A stretch of 33,800 nt of DNA from an uncultured Alphaproteobacteria bacterium (GTDB taxonomy: Bacteria > Pseudomonadota > Alphaproteobacteria > RF32 > CAG-239), in assembly GCA_944391335.1 (NCBI GenBank), contig CALXTF010000002.1, forward strand, positions 75,801 through 109,600, written 5' to 3'. The position numbers were made by a program, and so were the translations under genes. The notes beneath the pieces are model-generated. The model ran no database searches, was not told where the DNA came from, and worked only from the letters and a program-made list of their open reading frames with translations. Shown here piece after piece: positions 8,001-15,940 of the stretch. Numbering within the stretch: position 1 is the first letter of the stretch; each line of letters opens with the position of its first letter.

Positions 8001-9213
8001 TATTTCCAGGCATTGTTGCGCTCAAATTTTGAATTTTTAGGACATTATTTATAAAATCGACGCTTAGATCAAAATCACGAACAACCTCGCCGTTATATGT
8101 TGATTTTAAAGCCTTAAGATCGGCGATAACATCAAAATCATATTCTGGGAAATAATTTTCTTGACGATCATATTGGGATAAAAAGTCTCGTATAAAAGAA
8201 ACGATCGGTTCAATTTCCAATTCTGTCATATTGAAGGCGGCATCAATTTTCCGACGATCTTCGACATTTTCTCCTATTTTATCTTTTTGACGGGGAATTA
8301 AAATATTTCCGGCACCGGCACTATTTCCATATTTAATCACAATATTAGCAAGGCTTATCTGATTTTTATCTGTTTTAATCTCAAGCGACAAAGCCAAAGG
8401 ATGTTCATAAGTTTCGGGTATATTCAGATTTTTGAAATTAGCATTAAAAAAGTTGACTGGATTTTTAGATTCGAAAATCAAATTTCCATTAATGGCATCA
8501 TTATTCAATAACAATGTGCCGTCAAAACGGACATAACTTTCGGATTGTGGATGACTAACAACAACATTTGCCGAAGTTGCAAAACTTTCAGAAAATTGTC
8601 CTAAAGAAATAGCAAAACCGCCGGGGTTACCGTTTTTGATATAACTTCCTTCGATTCGGTATGGACCGAACAAGCTTTGAGCAATTATTTCCGCATTCAT
8701 ATTATCAAGTATTGAATTTATATTATATGGTTGATTAATAAGATGCATTTTAGCTTTTTCGAGGACAACGCTATTTAAGGATATTTCCAAATTATCAATC
8801 CGAAAATCTTTTTGATCACCATTAACCGATTGCCAATTCAAACGACCATCTGGATATAATTCAACAAAGATTTCCGGTTCAACAATATTCATTTTTTCTA
8901 CATTGAAATGTCCACTTATTAAGGAACGAATAGATAAAGTGGACACCAACCGTGGAATTTTTGCCAATAAGGTTCTTTTACCTGCAGCCGTAAGATTATA
9001 TATGCTAATATTAGAGGCTTCCAAATATGGTGACGGGAAAAGATTAAAACGAACAGCACCTTCAAAAACGACTTCTTTACCTGTTGCTTGAGAAAATTGT
9101 TCAGAAATAGCATCTTTATGACGATTCCAATCAATATTGTTAAGATAAATTGTTAGACCGCCTATTACTGCCAAAATCAAAATAACAAACAACAGTAAAA
9201 ATTTTTTCCACAT
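5089..9213 (-). CDS. AsmA-family envelope protein with long helical C-terminal tail
   Basis: AsmA-like proteins are inner-membrane-anchored periplasmic proteins implicated in outer-membrane assembly and phospholipid transport. The 1374 residues start with one membrane anchor (about residues 4-25, KKFLLLFVILILAVIGG), then the AsmA N-terminal domain with NNIDWNRHKDAISEQF and GKEVVFEGAVRFNLFPSPYL. Long beta-rich repeats follow, and an AsmA_2-type region with TGKTILDLTQNKLLNG, FSGNINFTINDAIVKGWNF and SGAIKLDKGVYVF. From about residue 1045 to the end the protein changes to a charged, Gln/Glu/Lys-rich helical segment, probably coiled coil, which is unusual for the family. I chose the ATG at 9211-9213 (AGGAA upstream); the frame runs further to 9507 but would overlap cdd and lacks a signal anchor at its start. 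Confidence 0.9.
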   Translation of the reverse strand: MWKKFLLLFVILILAVIGGLTIYLNNIDWNRHKDAISEQFSQATGKEVVFEGAVRFNLFPSPYLEASNISIYNLTAAGKRTLLAKIPRLVSTLSIRSLISGHFNVEKMNIVEPEIFVELYPDGRLNWQSVNGDQKDFRIDNLEISLNSVVLEKAKMHLINQPYNINSILDNMNAEIIAQSLFGPYRIEGSYIKNGNPGGFAISLGQFSESFATSANVVVSHPQSESYVRFDGTLLLNNDAINGNLIFESKNPVNFFNANFKNLNIPETYEHPLALSLEIKTDKNQISLANIVIKYGNSAGAGNILIPRQKDKIGENVEDRRKIDAAFNMTELEIEPIVSFIRDFLSQYDRQENYFPEYDFDVIADLKALKSTYNGEVVRDFDLSVDFINNVLKIQNLSATMPGNTSAKLTGEIFSLEKKLTYAFNLVSNTNDFNKLAQWLKINLHPASQSVYKKAGLSAMIEGNTEIIKISPFDLIVDKSVINGKLGVVRGDVNQFFLITHADSINFDNYLLPLPVDVNKQSWREKLLYQFNKLAFLKDINIEYNASLNMGIYDNKPFENLQMNASVKNGVMNIQELSLQSLASGDFFFKGELSGFSQKPQVKNLQYQVEIANVPSFLEKFSINIKDVDLQELNHFSSSGVVTGSLDRFATKSFVKLGNIDVGYHGQLTWFNNAYSLNGQIEIKTPDFVRMLNDFSIDYSPNYPLGLFKMSADVRTNNKLMVFNQLDANIGVNNFKGNLIYQQKDGRRQIKSNLKINRFELEKFFYNVNAKDENNNFRNSSDSVTFLVRPRLSQMLINYDWLQNWDANITFSVDNLSLNRLDFKHATGKLLLNNGILTFDDFATEVSGGKLTGKTILDLTQNKLLNGRINIKNLNINKNAWSGNVYGLTQGVLDADASFTTSAVSIESLLNNFSGNINFTINDAIVKGWNFEGIKNDLATRDVADGFENMVRNALSQGETLFDEISGAIKLDKGVYVFTDTLFANNDMIINMSGTGDLKNWTNNSSLQVVFNQSKVPGFDFSYEGSLNTPLLEVDVSKTTNVFNTYWAKKEAEAQALEQERIEKYRTLMQQQQNKAQSLENILVDEIIPDYETYSRLAEDKKIRSQYKTIGDRISSVQAVLQEILVKENMVNVSDEVITRLTEQNKNVEEQIKQIKEEITRVHLKDVKLRVANHYKRIIENYDNAKKISLNYVDKTGEWQKRLMAINTTYLLGQDKKVKEQQKQIDQDLYQIDEMQSEIVRDNIILQNTNDIEQLEDFAEKFQQIEQQTSDILASMEKTAADMLIYVEDKITHEEAAYIKMLQEQKDKQMMQENTGQISTAGGKTMTVGRDLEDIQKAEEAVKNKKIRVLDFSITTENNQISAKEQKNNEIVVK

Positions 9214-9248
9214 AAGTATATTCCTTTTATTTTTAATAAAAATAATCT

Positions 9249-9277
9249 TTGCTAAAATGACATTCCTAGCATAATAT
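9249..9277 (+). promoter_or_regulatory. possible cdd operon promoter
   Basis: In the 107-base gap between the divergent AsmA and cdd genes, TTGCTA (9249-9254) is followed by TAATAT (9272-9277) after 17 bases, or CATAAT (9270-9275) in a one-off register. This would place the start of transcription about 35 bases before the cdd ATG. Confidence 0.4.
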
Positions 9278-9320
9278 ACTCTTATATTGATAAATAAAAC
9301 ATTTAAGGTCAAGTCCGAAC

Positions 9321-9725
9321 ATGAAAAAATACCATCAACTTTTAAATTTTGCTTCAAATGCGCGCAAAAACGCTTATGCCCCTTATTCGCATTATACGGT
9401 TGGGGCTGCAATAGAAGCCGATAACAATAAGATTTATGCCGGATGCAATGTAGAAAATATTTCTTACCCCTGTGGCACTTGTGCTGAAGAAAGTGCCATT
9501 TCTGCAATGATTGCAGATGGAGCGTGTAAAATCAAACGGATTCTTATTACTGCCGGTGGCGATATTTTAATTTCACCTTGCGGGGCCTGCCGCCAAAGAA
9601 TTATTGAGTTTTCTGATGAAAACACAGAAATTTTACTTGCTGATGAAGATGAAATAAAAAAAATTTTATCAATTAATGAATTATTACCCTTTTCATTTAA
9701 GGAGTTTAGAGATGATAAATATTGA
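9321..9725 (+). CDS. cdd: cytidine deaminase
   Basis: Cdd hydrolyses cytidine and deoxycytidine to uridine and deoxyuridine with a zinc-bound water. The 134 residues match the small homotetrameric type. Zinc ligands and catalytic Glu are visible as Cys54-Ala-Glu56 in GTCAEES and Cys87/Cys90 in PCGAC. NVENISYPCG is the substrate-binding segment. It is the first gene of a six-gene plus-strand run, and its end overlaps the purine nucleoside phosphorylase start by 14 bases, so the two are probably translationally coupled. Confidence 0.97.
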   Translation: MKKYHQLLNFASNARKNAYAPYSHYTVGAAIEADNNKIYAGCNVENISYPCGTCAEESAISAMIADGACKIKRILITAGGDILISPCGACRQRIIEFSDENTEILLADEDEIKKILSINELLPFSFKEFRDDKY

Positions 9726-10521
9726 AAAACTTCGCAACATACTTTCTAAACATCATCCACAAACAGCTATTATCCTTGGTTCGGGTTTAGGTGGTGTTGC
9801 CAATGAAATATCTGATTTTCAAACGATTAATTACACGGATATTGAAGGCTTTCCACAAACCACAGTTTCCGGACATCAAGGACAAATGATCGTCGGACAT
9901 ATAGGAGAAGCAGAGCTTATTTGTTTAAAAGGACGTTTTCATTTTTATGAAGGATATTCTCCCAAAACAATTGCCGAAGTTATTTACGCCTTAAGAGCCA
10001 TTGGAATTAAACGATTAATCGTAACCAATGCGGCCGGCTCGCTTAATCCGGATTTTACTCCCGGAACTCTTATGTTAATTAGAGATCATATTAATTTTTC
10101 CGGTCAAAACCCTCTTATCGGACCAAACGATGAAAATATTGGTCCGCGTTTTCTTGATATGAGTAATGCTTATGACATCAAACTTCGAGAACAAATCAAA
10201 AAGACGGCATATCAAGATAATATTAAGTTATCCGAAGGCGTTTACATGATGGTATCTGGTCCGACTTATGAAACACCTGCCGAAGTTAAAGCCTTTCGAC
10301 TTTTAGGTGCAGATGCCATTGGTATGTCCACGGTTTTTGAAACCATTGCCGGCGTTCACTGCGGTATGCGTGTTCTCGGCATTTCCGTTATTACGAATTA
10401 TGGCTCGGGTATACAAAAACAACCTCTTTCCCACCAAGAAACACTATCCGGCGCACAAAATGCAAGCGGAAATCTTATTCGTTTAATTGTCAACTATATT
10501 AAGGAGAACCCTTATGGATGA
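9712..10521 (+). CDS. punA: purine nucleoside phosphorylase (trimeric type)
   Basis: Splits purine nucleosides with phosphate to give free base and (deoxy)ribose-1-phosphate. The 269 residues carry the trimeric PNP motifs: LGSGLGG phosphate loop, GHQGQ, GRFHFYEGYS with His77, TNAAGSLNPDFTPG, SGPTYETPAEV with Glu189, and ITNYGSG with Asn229; Glu and Asn are the purine-binding pair in the mammalian enzyme. The frame extends upstream to 9676, but AAGGAG sits 7 bases before the ATG at 9712, so I use that start. It overlaps both cdd (14 bases) and deoC (8 bases). A 5'-methylthioadenosine phosphorylase is less likely, because the Glu/Asn pair fits 6-oxopurines. Confidence 0.93.
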   Translation: MINIEKLRNILSKHHPQTAIILGSGLGGVANEISDFQTINYTDIEGFPQTTVSGHQGQMIVGHIGEAELICLKGRFHFYEGYSPKTIAEVIYALRAIGIKRLIVTNAAGSLNPDFTPGTLMLIRDHINFSGQNPLIGPNDENIGPRFLDMSNAYDIKLREQIKKTAYQDNIKLSEGVYMMVSGPTYETPAEVKAFRLLGADAIGMSTVFETIAGVHCGMRVLGISVITNYGSGIQKQPLSHQETLSGAQNASGNLIRLIVNYIKENPYG

Positions 10522-11248
10522 TTATCAAACTGCTCGTCAATTAATAGGCTGTCTTGATTTAACTTCGCTTAATTCCAATGATAATGAGGAAACAATTATT
10601 CATTTATGCGAAAAAGCTATCACGCCATATGGCGGAACAGCGGCTGTTTGTGTTTATCCACAGTGGATAAGCACCGCAAAAAAATATTTAAAAAAAACAC
10701 CGATTAAAATTGCTTCTGTTGCTAACTTTCCTAATGGAAATAACGATATTAAACAGATTAAAGATGAAATAAAAAAAGCTTTAAGCAATGGAGCAGATGA
10801 AATTGACATCGTTTTTCCTTATCATGATTTTCTTATTGGAAATATTGATAATTGCCGCCGTTTTATGGAAACAATCCATCGCGAATGCGGTAAACACACA
10901 AATAAAATCATTTTAGAAACAGGAGAATTAAAACATGTTTCCACGATTGCGGCTGCTACTCGTTTTTGTTTGGAATATGATGTTGGCTTTATAAAAACTT
11001 CAACCGGTAAAACCCCTGTATCCGCCACCATAGGAGCAGCTAACATTATTCTTGAAACGATTCGCGACAGCGGCAAAAATACGGGCTTTAAAGCAAGCGG
11101 AGGAATTAAAGATTATGAAGAAGCCCGAAAATATCTTATTTTATCTGAAGTAATACTTGGAAAAACTTGGCCGGATTCCAATCATTTTCGTATTGGTGCC
11201 AGTTCCTTGCTTGATGATTTATTAAAAATTGCCAATAAAGGAGAATAA
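10514..11248 (+). CDS. deoC: deoxyribose-phosphate aldolase
   Basis: DeoC cleaves 2-deoxyribose-5-phosphate to glyceraldehyde-3-phosphate and acetaldehyde, sending deoxynucleoside carbon into glycolysis. Of 244 residues, Lys161 in GFIKTSTG forms the Schiff base; Asp98 in ADEIDIVFPY and Lys193 in GFKASGG complete the catalytic set (E. coli Asp102, Lys167, Lys201). I chose the ATG at 10514 because AAGGAG precedes it; the frame continues upstream inside the PNP gene. The gene ends 2 bases before deoA. No phosphopentomutase (deoB) is seen in the window, so that step must be encoded elsewhere. Confidence 0.96.
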   Translation: MDDYQTARQLIGCLDLTSLNSNDNEETIIHLCEKAITPYGGTAAVCVYPQWISTAKKYLKKTPIKIASVANFPNGNNDIKQIKDEIKKALSNGADEIDIVFPYHDFLIGNIDNCRRFMETIHRECGKHTNKIILETGELKHVSTIAAATRFCLEYDVGFIKTSTGKTPVSATIGAANIILETIRDSGKNTGFKASGGIKDYEEARKYLILSEVILGKTWPDSNHFRIGASSLLDDLLKIANKGE

Positions 11249-11250
11249 AA

Positions 11251-12561
11251 ATGCTGCCGCAAGAAATTATCCGTCGAAAAAGAGACCGACAGGAATTAAC
11301 AAATGAAGAAATCTGTTTTTTTATTAAAGGTATAACAGATGGTTCAATTGCCGATTGTCAAATTGGTTCTTTTACAATGGCTGCCTTTCTTAACGGTCTT
11401 TCGGCAGAAGAAACGGCCTCGCTAACTCTTGCCATGCGCGATTCCGGAGAGATTCTCAAGTGGTCGAAACTTGACGCACCCATTGTCGACAAACATTCTT
11501 CAGGCGGTGTCGGTGACAAAATTAGTCTAATGCTCGCACCCATGCTCGCTGCAGCAGGAGTTTATGTTCCTATGATTTCCGGTCGAGGATTAGGACATAC
11601 AGGCGGAACATCGGATAAACTTGACTCAATTCCCGGATATAACACCCAACCCAGTCGTGATTTATTTTTTCAAACAGTTAAAGATGTTGGTTGCGCAATT
11701 ATCGGACAAACAGGCAATTTAGCTCCTGCCGATAAAAAAATTTATGCGATTCGCGATGTCTCGGCTACCGTAGAATCAATACCTTTAATCACCGCTTCTA
11801 TTTTATCTAAAAAATTAGCAGCCGGATTGGATAATTTAATTATGGATGTTAAATTCGGCAATGGTGCGTTTATGGAAGATATTGATACGGCTCAAGAATT
11901 AGCCCGATCCATTGTCGATGTTGCAAAACTTGCCGGAACTCAAGCTAAAGCACTTTTAACAGATATGAACCAAGTTCTTGGAACAACAGTCGGCAATGCT
12001 GTTGAGGTTAAAGAAGCTGTTGATTATTTAAAAGGTTCTTATCGTGATATTCGTTTACATAATATAACACTTAATTTGGCTTCTGAATTACTCGTAATGT
12101 CTAAATGTTTTGATAATATAAATGATGCACGGGGAAATTTAATCAAAATTCTCGATTCTGGCAAAGCTTTGGAAGTATTTGCCCATATGATAGCCAATCT
12201 TGGCGGACCGGCTGATTTTATTGAAAAGACAGATAAATATTTACCACAAGCTGCTATTATTAAGCCTGTTTTCCCTCTTTGTGCAGGCTATGTTGAAAGC
12301 ATGAATACACGAAATATCGGATTAAGCATTATCGGTCTAAAAGGAGGAAGAACCACTCCCGAACAAAAACTTGATTACGCTTCGGGATATACAAGTTTTT
12401 GCCAAATTGGAGATTATGTCGATGAACAAACACCTATAGCTTTTGTTCATGCTGCAAATGAAGAAGATTACAATTTTGCCGCTGACGAATTACAACGCAA
12501 TATTATAACATCTATTGACAAACCCAAGCTGCTGCCGCCGATTTTTAAAACTATGGAATAA
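11251..12561 (+). CDS. deoA: thymidine phosphorylase
   Basis: Cleaves thymidine (often also deoxyuridine) with phosphate to base and deoxyribose-1-phosphate. The 436-residue length is normal for the dimeric family. Visible residues are His82 in DKHSSGGVGDK, the signature SGRGLGHTGGTSDKLDS (110-126), and Arg168, Ser183 and Lys187 in the YAIRDVSATVESIPL and ASILSKK stretch, matching E. coli His85, Arg171, Ser186 and Lys190. AAAGGAG lies before the ATG. Together with cdd, PNP and deoC it makes a pyrimidine and purine nucleoside catabolic set. Confidence 0.96.
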   Translation: MLPQEIIRRKRDRQELTNEEICFFIKGITDGSIADCQIGSFTMAAFLNGLSAEETASLTLAMRDSGEILKWSKLDAPIVDKHSSGGVGDKISLMLAPMLAAAGVYVPMISGRGLGHTGGTSDKLDSIPGYNTQPSRDLFFQTVKDVGCAIIGQTGNLAPADKKIYAIRDVSATVESIPLITASILSKKLAAGLDNLIMDVKFGNGAFMEDIDTAQELARSIVDVAKLAGTQAKALLTDMNQVLGTTVGNAVEVKEAVDYLKGSYRDIRLHNITLNLASELLVMSKCFDNINDARGNLIKILDSGKALEVFAHMIANLGGPADFIEKTDKYLPQAAIIKPVFPLCAGYVESMNTRNIGLSIIGLKGGRTTPEQKLDYASGYTSFCQIGDYVDEQTPIAFVHAANEEDYNFAADELQRNIITSIDKPKLLPPIFKTME

Positions 12562-12564
12562 AAT

Positions 12565-13341
12565 ATGTCTGACAATACTGTTAATTTTTATCTTGCTCCC
12601 AATTTACCCCAAAACAAACATGCTTTTTTTGGACGTTGCGGCGGTGTTTCAACGGGATTTTACGATAGTCTTAATTTTAATTACTATAGTAACGATAAAA
12701 AAGAAAACATTAAACAAAATTTAGAAATTGTAGGAAAATTTTATGGTTTAAACCATAGTAATATCATGCGTCCCAAACAAGGACATACCAATAAAGCTGT
12801 TTATATAGATTATCCGTCTTTCAACCAAATAGAAGCCGATGGAATTGTAACCGATCATATTGACATTATCTTAGGAATTACAACAGCCGACTGTATGCCT
12901 GTATTATTAGCTGATTTTAAACATGGAATTATTGGCGCGGCTCATGCGGGATGGCGGGGAGCTTTATCGGGAATTGTTGAAAACACAATTTCAATTATGC
13001 TTGACAAAGGCGCGAATAAAGAAAATATCGCTGTTGCAATTGGTCCATGTCTACAACAAAAAAATTTTGAAGTTCATAATGATATGCGTAATCTTTTTTT
13101 GCAACAAGACAAAGATAACGATCGTTTTTTTAAATCTATTGATGATCAAACTTTTTTATGCGATCTTGAAGGATATATGAAACAAAGACTTATGTTAATC
13201 GGCATTAAAAATATTTCTTTATCCGGTATTGACACATATAGTCATCCTGAGCTTTATTTTAGTTATCGTCGTTATTGTCATCAAGACTTAATTAAACAGG
13301 AAAAAGATTTTCCTATTGAATTATCAACTATCAGATTATGA
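12565..13341 (+). CDS. pgeF: peptidoglycan editing factor PgeF (YfiH/LACC1 family)
   Basis: This laccase-domain family protein has 258 residues. Conserved metal-site residues are His74 in KQGHTNKA, Cys110 in TTADCMPVLL and His127 in HAGWRG, which match E. coli YfiH His71, Cys107 and His124; GPC and SYRR motifs follow. Family knowledge offers two roles: in E. coli it prevents misincorporation of serine for alanine in the stem peptide, and the mammalian relative LACC1 (FAMIN) shows purine nucleoside phosphorolysis and deamination. Both fit the neighbours, nucleoside enzymes upstream and an amidase downstream. It starts 3 bases after deoA with only a weak ribosome-binding site and overlaps the amidase by 4 bases. 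Confidence 0.93.
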   Translation: MSDNTVNFYLAPNLPQNKHAFFGRCGGVSTGFYDSLNFNYYSNDKKENIKQNLEIVGKFYGLNHSNIMRPKQGHTNKAVYIDYPSFNQIEADGIVTDHIDIILGITTADCMPVLLADFKHGIIGAAHAGWRGALSGIVENTISIMLDKGANKENIAVAIGPCLQQKNFEVHNDMRNLFLQQDKDNDRFFKSIDDQTFLCDLEGYMKQRLMLIGIKNISLSGIDTYSHPELYFSYRRYCHQDLIKQEKDFPIELSTIRL

Positions 13342-14078
13342 GTTTTTCCATGATTAACCTTTATCCTCTTCCTTATTATAACGAACGCAAACTTCCTATC
13401 AATATGTTGGTTATACATTCCATGGCACATAACGCAGCCGAAGGAATTAAGCAGCTTGAAACGCTAAAATTGAGTGTTCATTATGTCATTGATTATGATG
13501 GCAGGATTTTTCAATGTGTCAGCGAAGATAAAAGGGCTTGGCACGCCGGCGTCAGTTATTGGCGGAAAATAACAGATATTAATTCATGTTCAATTGGTAT
13601 AGAAGTCTGTCATCGCAGTCTCGGACAAAGTAAATTTAATCAAAAACAAATAAAATCATTAATAGATTTAAGCCGAGATATCATTAACCGCTATCATATA
13701 GCTCCAACAATGATTGTTGGTCATTCGGATATAGCTCCAAAACGCAAACCCGATCCGGGTAAAGATTTTCCATGGCGGGAATTAGCCGCTAATAATATCG
13801 GCATATGGTTTGGCAGTCGCTTTTCCAGCGAAAATGATATTATAAAAATGCTTTCCGACATAGGTTATGATACAGAAGATGAAATATCGATTAAGGCGTC
13901 ATCTTACGCTTTTTGCCGACGTTTTTTATCGGGAAAGATAAAAAAACGCCCTGTCAGAAAAGTTTTGGAACATCCTTTTGACGACGAAGATGAAAATCTA
14001 TTAAAGGATAAAGAATTTATTAAAACATTACAAAATGTTCACTATCAATATCTAATGTACGAAAAAAATGGTTTATAA
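13338..14078 (+). CDS. N-acetylmuramoyl-L-alanine amidase, AmpD-like (Amidase_2)
   Basis: Expected to cut the bond between MurNAc and the stem peptide in muropeptides. The 246-residue protein has the amidase_2 zinc site: His27 in LVIHSMAH, His129 in VGHSDIAP and Asp139 in KPDPG; Glu89 in GIEVCH is also conserved. There is no signal peptide, so the enzyme probably works in the cytoplasm on recycled muropeptides, as AmpD does. After about residue 165 a small helical segment (DIIKMLSDIGYD) resembles a peptidoglycan-binding-like module, followed by a charged tail. The start ATG overlaps the pgeF stop (ATGA) without its own ribosome-binding site; an ATG at 13350 is an alternative. It is the last gene before a strong terminator. 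Confidence 0.88.
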   Translation: MSFSMINLYPLPYYNERKLPINMLVIHSMAHNAAEGIKQLETLKLSVHYVIDYDGRIFQCVSEDKRAWHAGVSYWRKITDINSCSIGIEVCHRSLGQSKFNQKQIKSLIDLSRDIINRYHIAPTMIVGHSDIAPKRKPDPGKDFPWRELAANNIGIWFGSRFSSENDIIKMLSDIGYDTEDEISIKASSYAFCRRFLSGKIKKRPVRKVLEHPFDDEDENLLKDKEFIKTLQNVHYQYLMYEKNGL

Positions 14079-14082
14079 TAAA

Positions 14083-14108
14083 AACCTCTTTTCCGTAGAA
14101 AAGAGGTT
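14083..14108. terminator. bidirectional Rho-independent terminator
   Basis: AACCTCTTTTC (14083-14093) pairs perfectly with GAAAAGAGGTT (14098-14108), an 11-bp stem with a CGTA loop. A T-rich tract (CTTATTT) follows on the plus strand and TTTTATTA on the minus strand. It lies between the convergent amidase and pyk genes and serves both. Confidence 0.9.
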
Positions 14109-14113
14109 CTTAT

Positions 14114-15538
14114 TTAATCTATATAAACAGTATGCAGCATATTTGTCCGCCCTTTGACACCTAAAGGAAATCCCCCTGTTATGATAATATGATCGCCTTT
14201 TTGTGCGATTTGACTTTCAAGAGCAACTGATTTTGCCACATCTTCGAAACGATCAAAACTTTGGAAAGTTGATTCATTAATAAAACGTCTTGCCCCCCAT
14301 ACAAGACCGAGCCAACGAGCGACTTTAATATTTGGAGTTACAGCAATAATTGGAATATCCGGTCTTTCCCGCGAAACAAGGAAAGTTGTTCGTCCTGAAC
14401 TTGTATAAGTAATAACAGCTTTTACGTTTGGTAGAACTTTGGATATTTCACTAGCAGCATAAGTAATAGAATCGGCTTCTCCCATACAGCAAGAAACCGG
14501 CTGTAAGTTTTTGATATATTGATGGAATAAAGGATCTGCCTCAACTTCAGTAATAATTTTATTCATCATTTTGACAGCTTCGACGGGATATTTTCCGGCG
14601 GCTGTTTCGGCGGACAACATAACGACGTCCGCTCTATCATAAACAGCCGTAGCGACATCGGAAACTTCTGCTCTTGTCGGTGTTGGTTTTTCAATCATAG
14701 ATTCAAGCATTTGAGTTGCGACAATAACCGGTCGGGCATATTTTCGACAAGCGTGAACAATTTTTTTCTGTAAGACAGGAACCGTTTGCAAAGGACATTC
14801 GACGCCTAAATCTCCTCGAGCAACCATAATACCGTCAGAAAGTTTAATAATATCTTCTAATTCGGCAATAGCGCTTGGTTTTTCAAGTTTAGAAATAATT
14901 AAAGCTTTATCCCCGATAAGTTTTTTAGCCTCGCGGACATCGTCTGCGGATTGCACAAAAGACAAGCACACCCAATCCACACCCAAATCAAGAGCAAAAT
15001 TTAAATCATCTTTATCTTTTTCGGTAATTGCCGAAATAGGTAATTTTATATTAGGTAAATTAACACCTTTATGACTTGAGAGTTCACCGCCGACTTTAAC
15101 TTCTGTAACAGCACTAGAGGTATTGCAAGATTTTACTGTTAAAACGATATTACCGTCATTTAACAATAAATCATCACCAGGTTTAATTGCAGCAAAAATT
15201 TCTTTATGAGGTAATGTCACTCTATATTCATCTCCGAGTTGATTTTTCATATCCAAAATAAAATCTTGACCTTCTTTTAGGATAATATGATCCTTAGCGA
15301 AAACACCAACTCTGAGTTTTGGTCCTTGCAAATCAGCAACGATGGTTGTAAACAAACCTTTTTTTTCTGCCAACTGACGAACAATTTGATATCTTTTTTT
15401 ATGTTCTTCATGTGTTCCATGGCTAAAGTTAAAACGAAAACCATCTACTCCTGCATCAAGCAATTTAGAAATTGTTTCTTCATCCGCAGATGATGGTCCA
15501 ATCGTTGCAAGAATACGCGTATATGTTTTAATTGGCAT
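14114..15538 (-). CDS. pyk: pyruvate kinase
   Basis: Transfers phosphate from phosphoenolpyruvate to ADP, the last step of glycolysis. The 474 residues are full length. The N-terminus has ATIGPSS and RFNFSHG; the barrel has the ISKLEKP lysine, MVARGDLGVE metal ligands, and the substrate region ATQMLESMI with PTRAEVSDVA. A C-terminal regulatory domain with TSSGRT and SRERPDIPIIAVTPN completes it. AGAGGA precedes the start ATG. The gene is alone in its unit, divergent from gapR and convergent with the nucleoside operon. Confidence 0.97.
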   Translation of the reverse strand: MPIKTYTRILATIGPSSADEETISKLLDAGVDGFRFNFSHGTHEEHKKRYQIVRQLAEKKGLFTTIVADLQGPKLRVGVFAKDHIILKEGQDFILDMKNQLGDEYRVTLPHKEIFAAIKPGDDLLLNDGNIVLTVKSCNTSSAVTEVKVGGELSSHKGVNLPNIKLPISAITEKDKDDLNFALDLGVDWVCLSFVQSADDVREAKKLIGDKALIISKLEKPSAIAELEDIIKLSDGIMVARGDLGVECPLQTVPVLQKKIVHACRKYARPVIVATQMLESMIEKPTPTRAEVSDVATAVYDRADVVMLSAETAAGKYPVEAVKMMNKIITEVEADPLFHQYIKNLQPVSCCMGEADSITYAASEISKVLPNVKAVITYTSSGRTTFLVSRERPDIPIIAVTPNIKVARWLGLVWGARRFINESTFQSFDRFEDVAKSVALESQIAQKGDHIIITGGFPLGVKGRTNMLHTVYID

Positions 15539-15632
15539 TTTAATCCTCTTTCACTATTCGTTATTTTAACGGCATTATAGGCATTAAAAAATATTCTACA
15601 AGATTTTTTAGCAATATGGTTAATTTATTTAC

Positions 15633-15661
15633 TTGTCAAAAGATATAGGTTTTGTTAATCT
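15633..15661 (+). promoter_or_regulatory. possible gapR promoter
   Basis: In the 159-base gap between divergent pyk and gapR, TTGTCA (15633-15638) is followed after 17 bases by TAATCT (15656-15661), about 37 bases before the gapR start. The -10 match is weak. Confidence 0.25.
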
Positions 15662-15697
15662 CGGTTGCAATATTAATTTTATTTTTAGGAGAAAGAA

Positions 15698-15940
15698 ATG
15701 ACAGAAGTTGGTGGTATTGCTGCTGACAGATTACGTTCTTTAATTGAACGTATTGAACGATTGGAAGAAGAAAAAAAGGCTCTTGCCGGAGATATAAGAG
15801 ATGTTTTTGCCGAAGCTAAATCTGCTGGTTTTGATATAAAAACCATGCGTTCTATTTTAAAATTACGCAAAATGAACGCGGCGGATCGTGATGAGCAAGA
15901 ATCTCTACTTGATATTTATCGCAAAGCACTTGATTTATAA
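15698..15940 (+). CDS. gapR: nucleoid-associated protein GapR (DUF2312)
   Basis: GapR is an alphaproteobacterial DNA-binding protein that forms dimers or tetramers around overtwisted DNA ahead of replication and transcription forks and stimulates topoisomerases. The 80-residue sequence matches the family along its length: an N-terminal helix with RLRSLIERIERLEEEKKAL, then DIRDVFAEAKSAGFD, and the terminal MRSILKLRKMNAADRDEQ. A good Shine-Dalgarno (TAGGAGAAAG) precedes the ATG. The stop overlaps the stop of the convergent chromate transporter gene. This is one of the strongest clues that the organism is an alphaproteobacterium. Confidence 0.95.
   Translation: MTEVGGIAADRLRSLIERIERLEEEKKALAGDIRDVFAEAKSAGFDIKTMRSILKLRKMNAADRDEQESLLDIYRKALDL

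Noticed and set aside
9214-9507. Upstream extension of the AsmA frame by 98 residues
   Set aside because: It crosses the divergent promoter and the cdd coding region, and the true ATG at 9213 has a ribosome-binding site and a membrane anchor directly after it.
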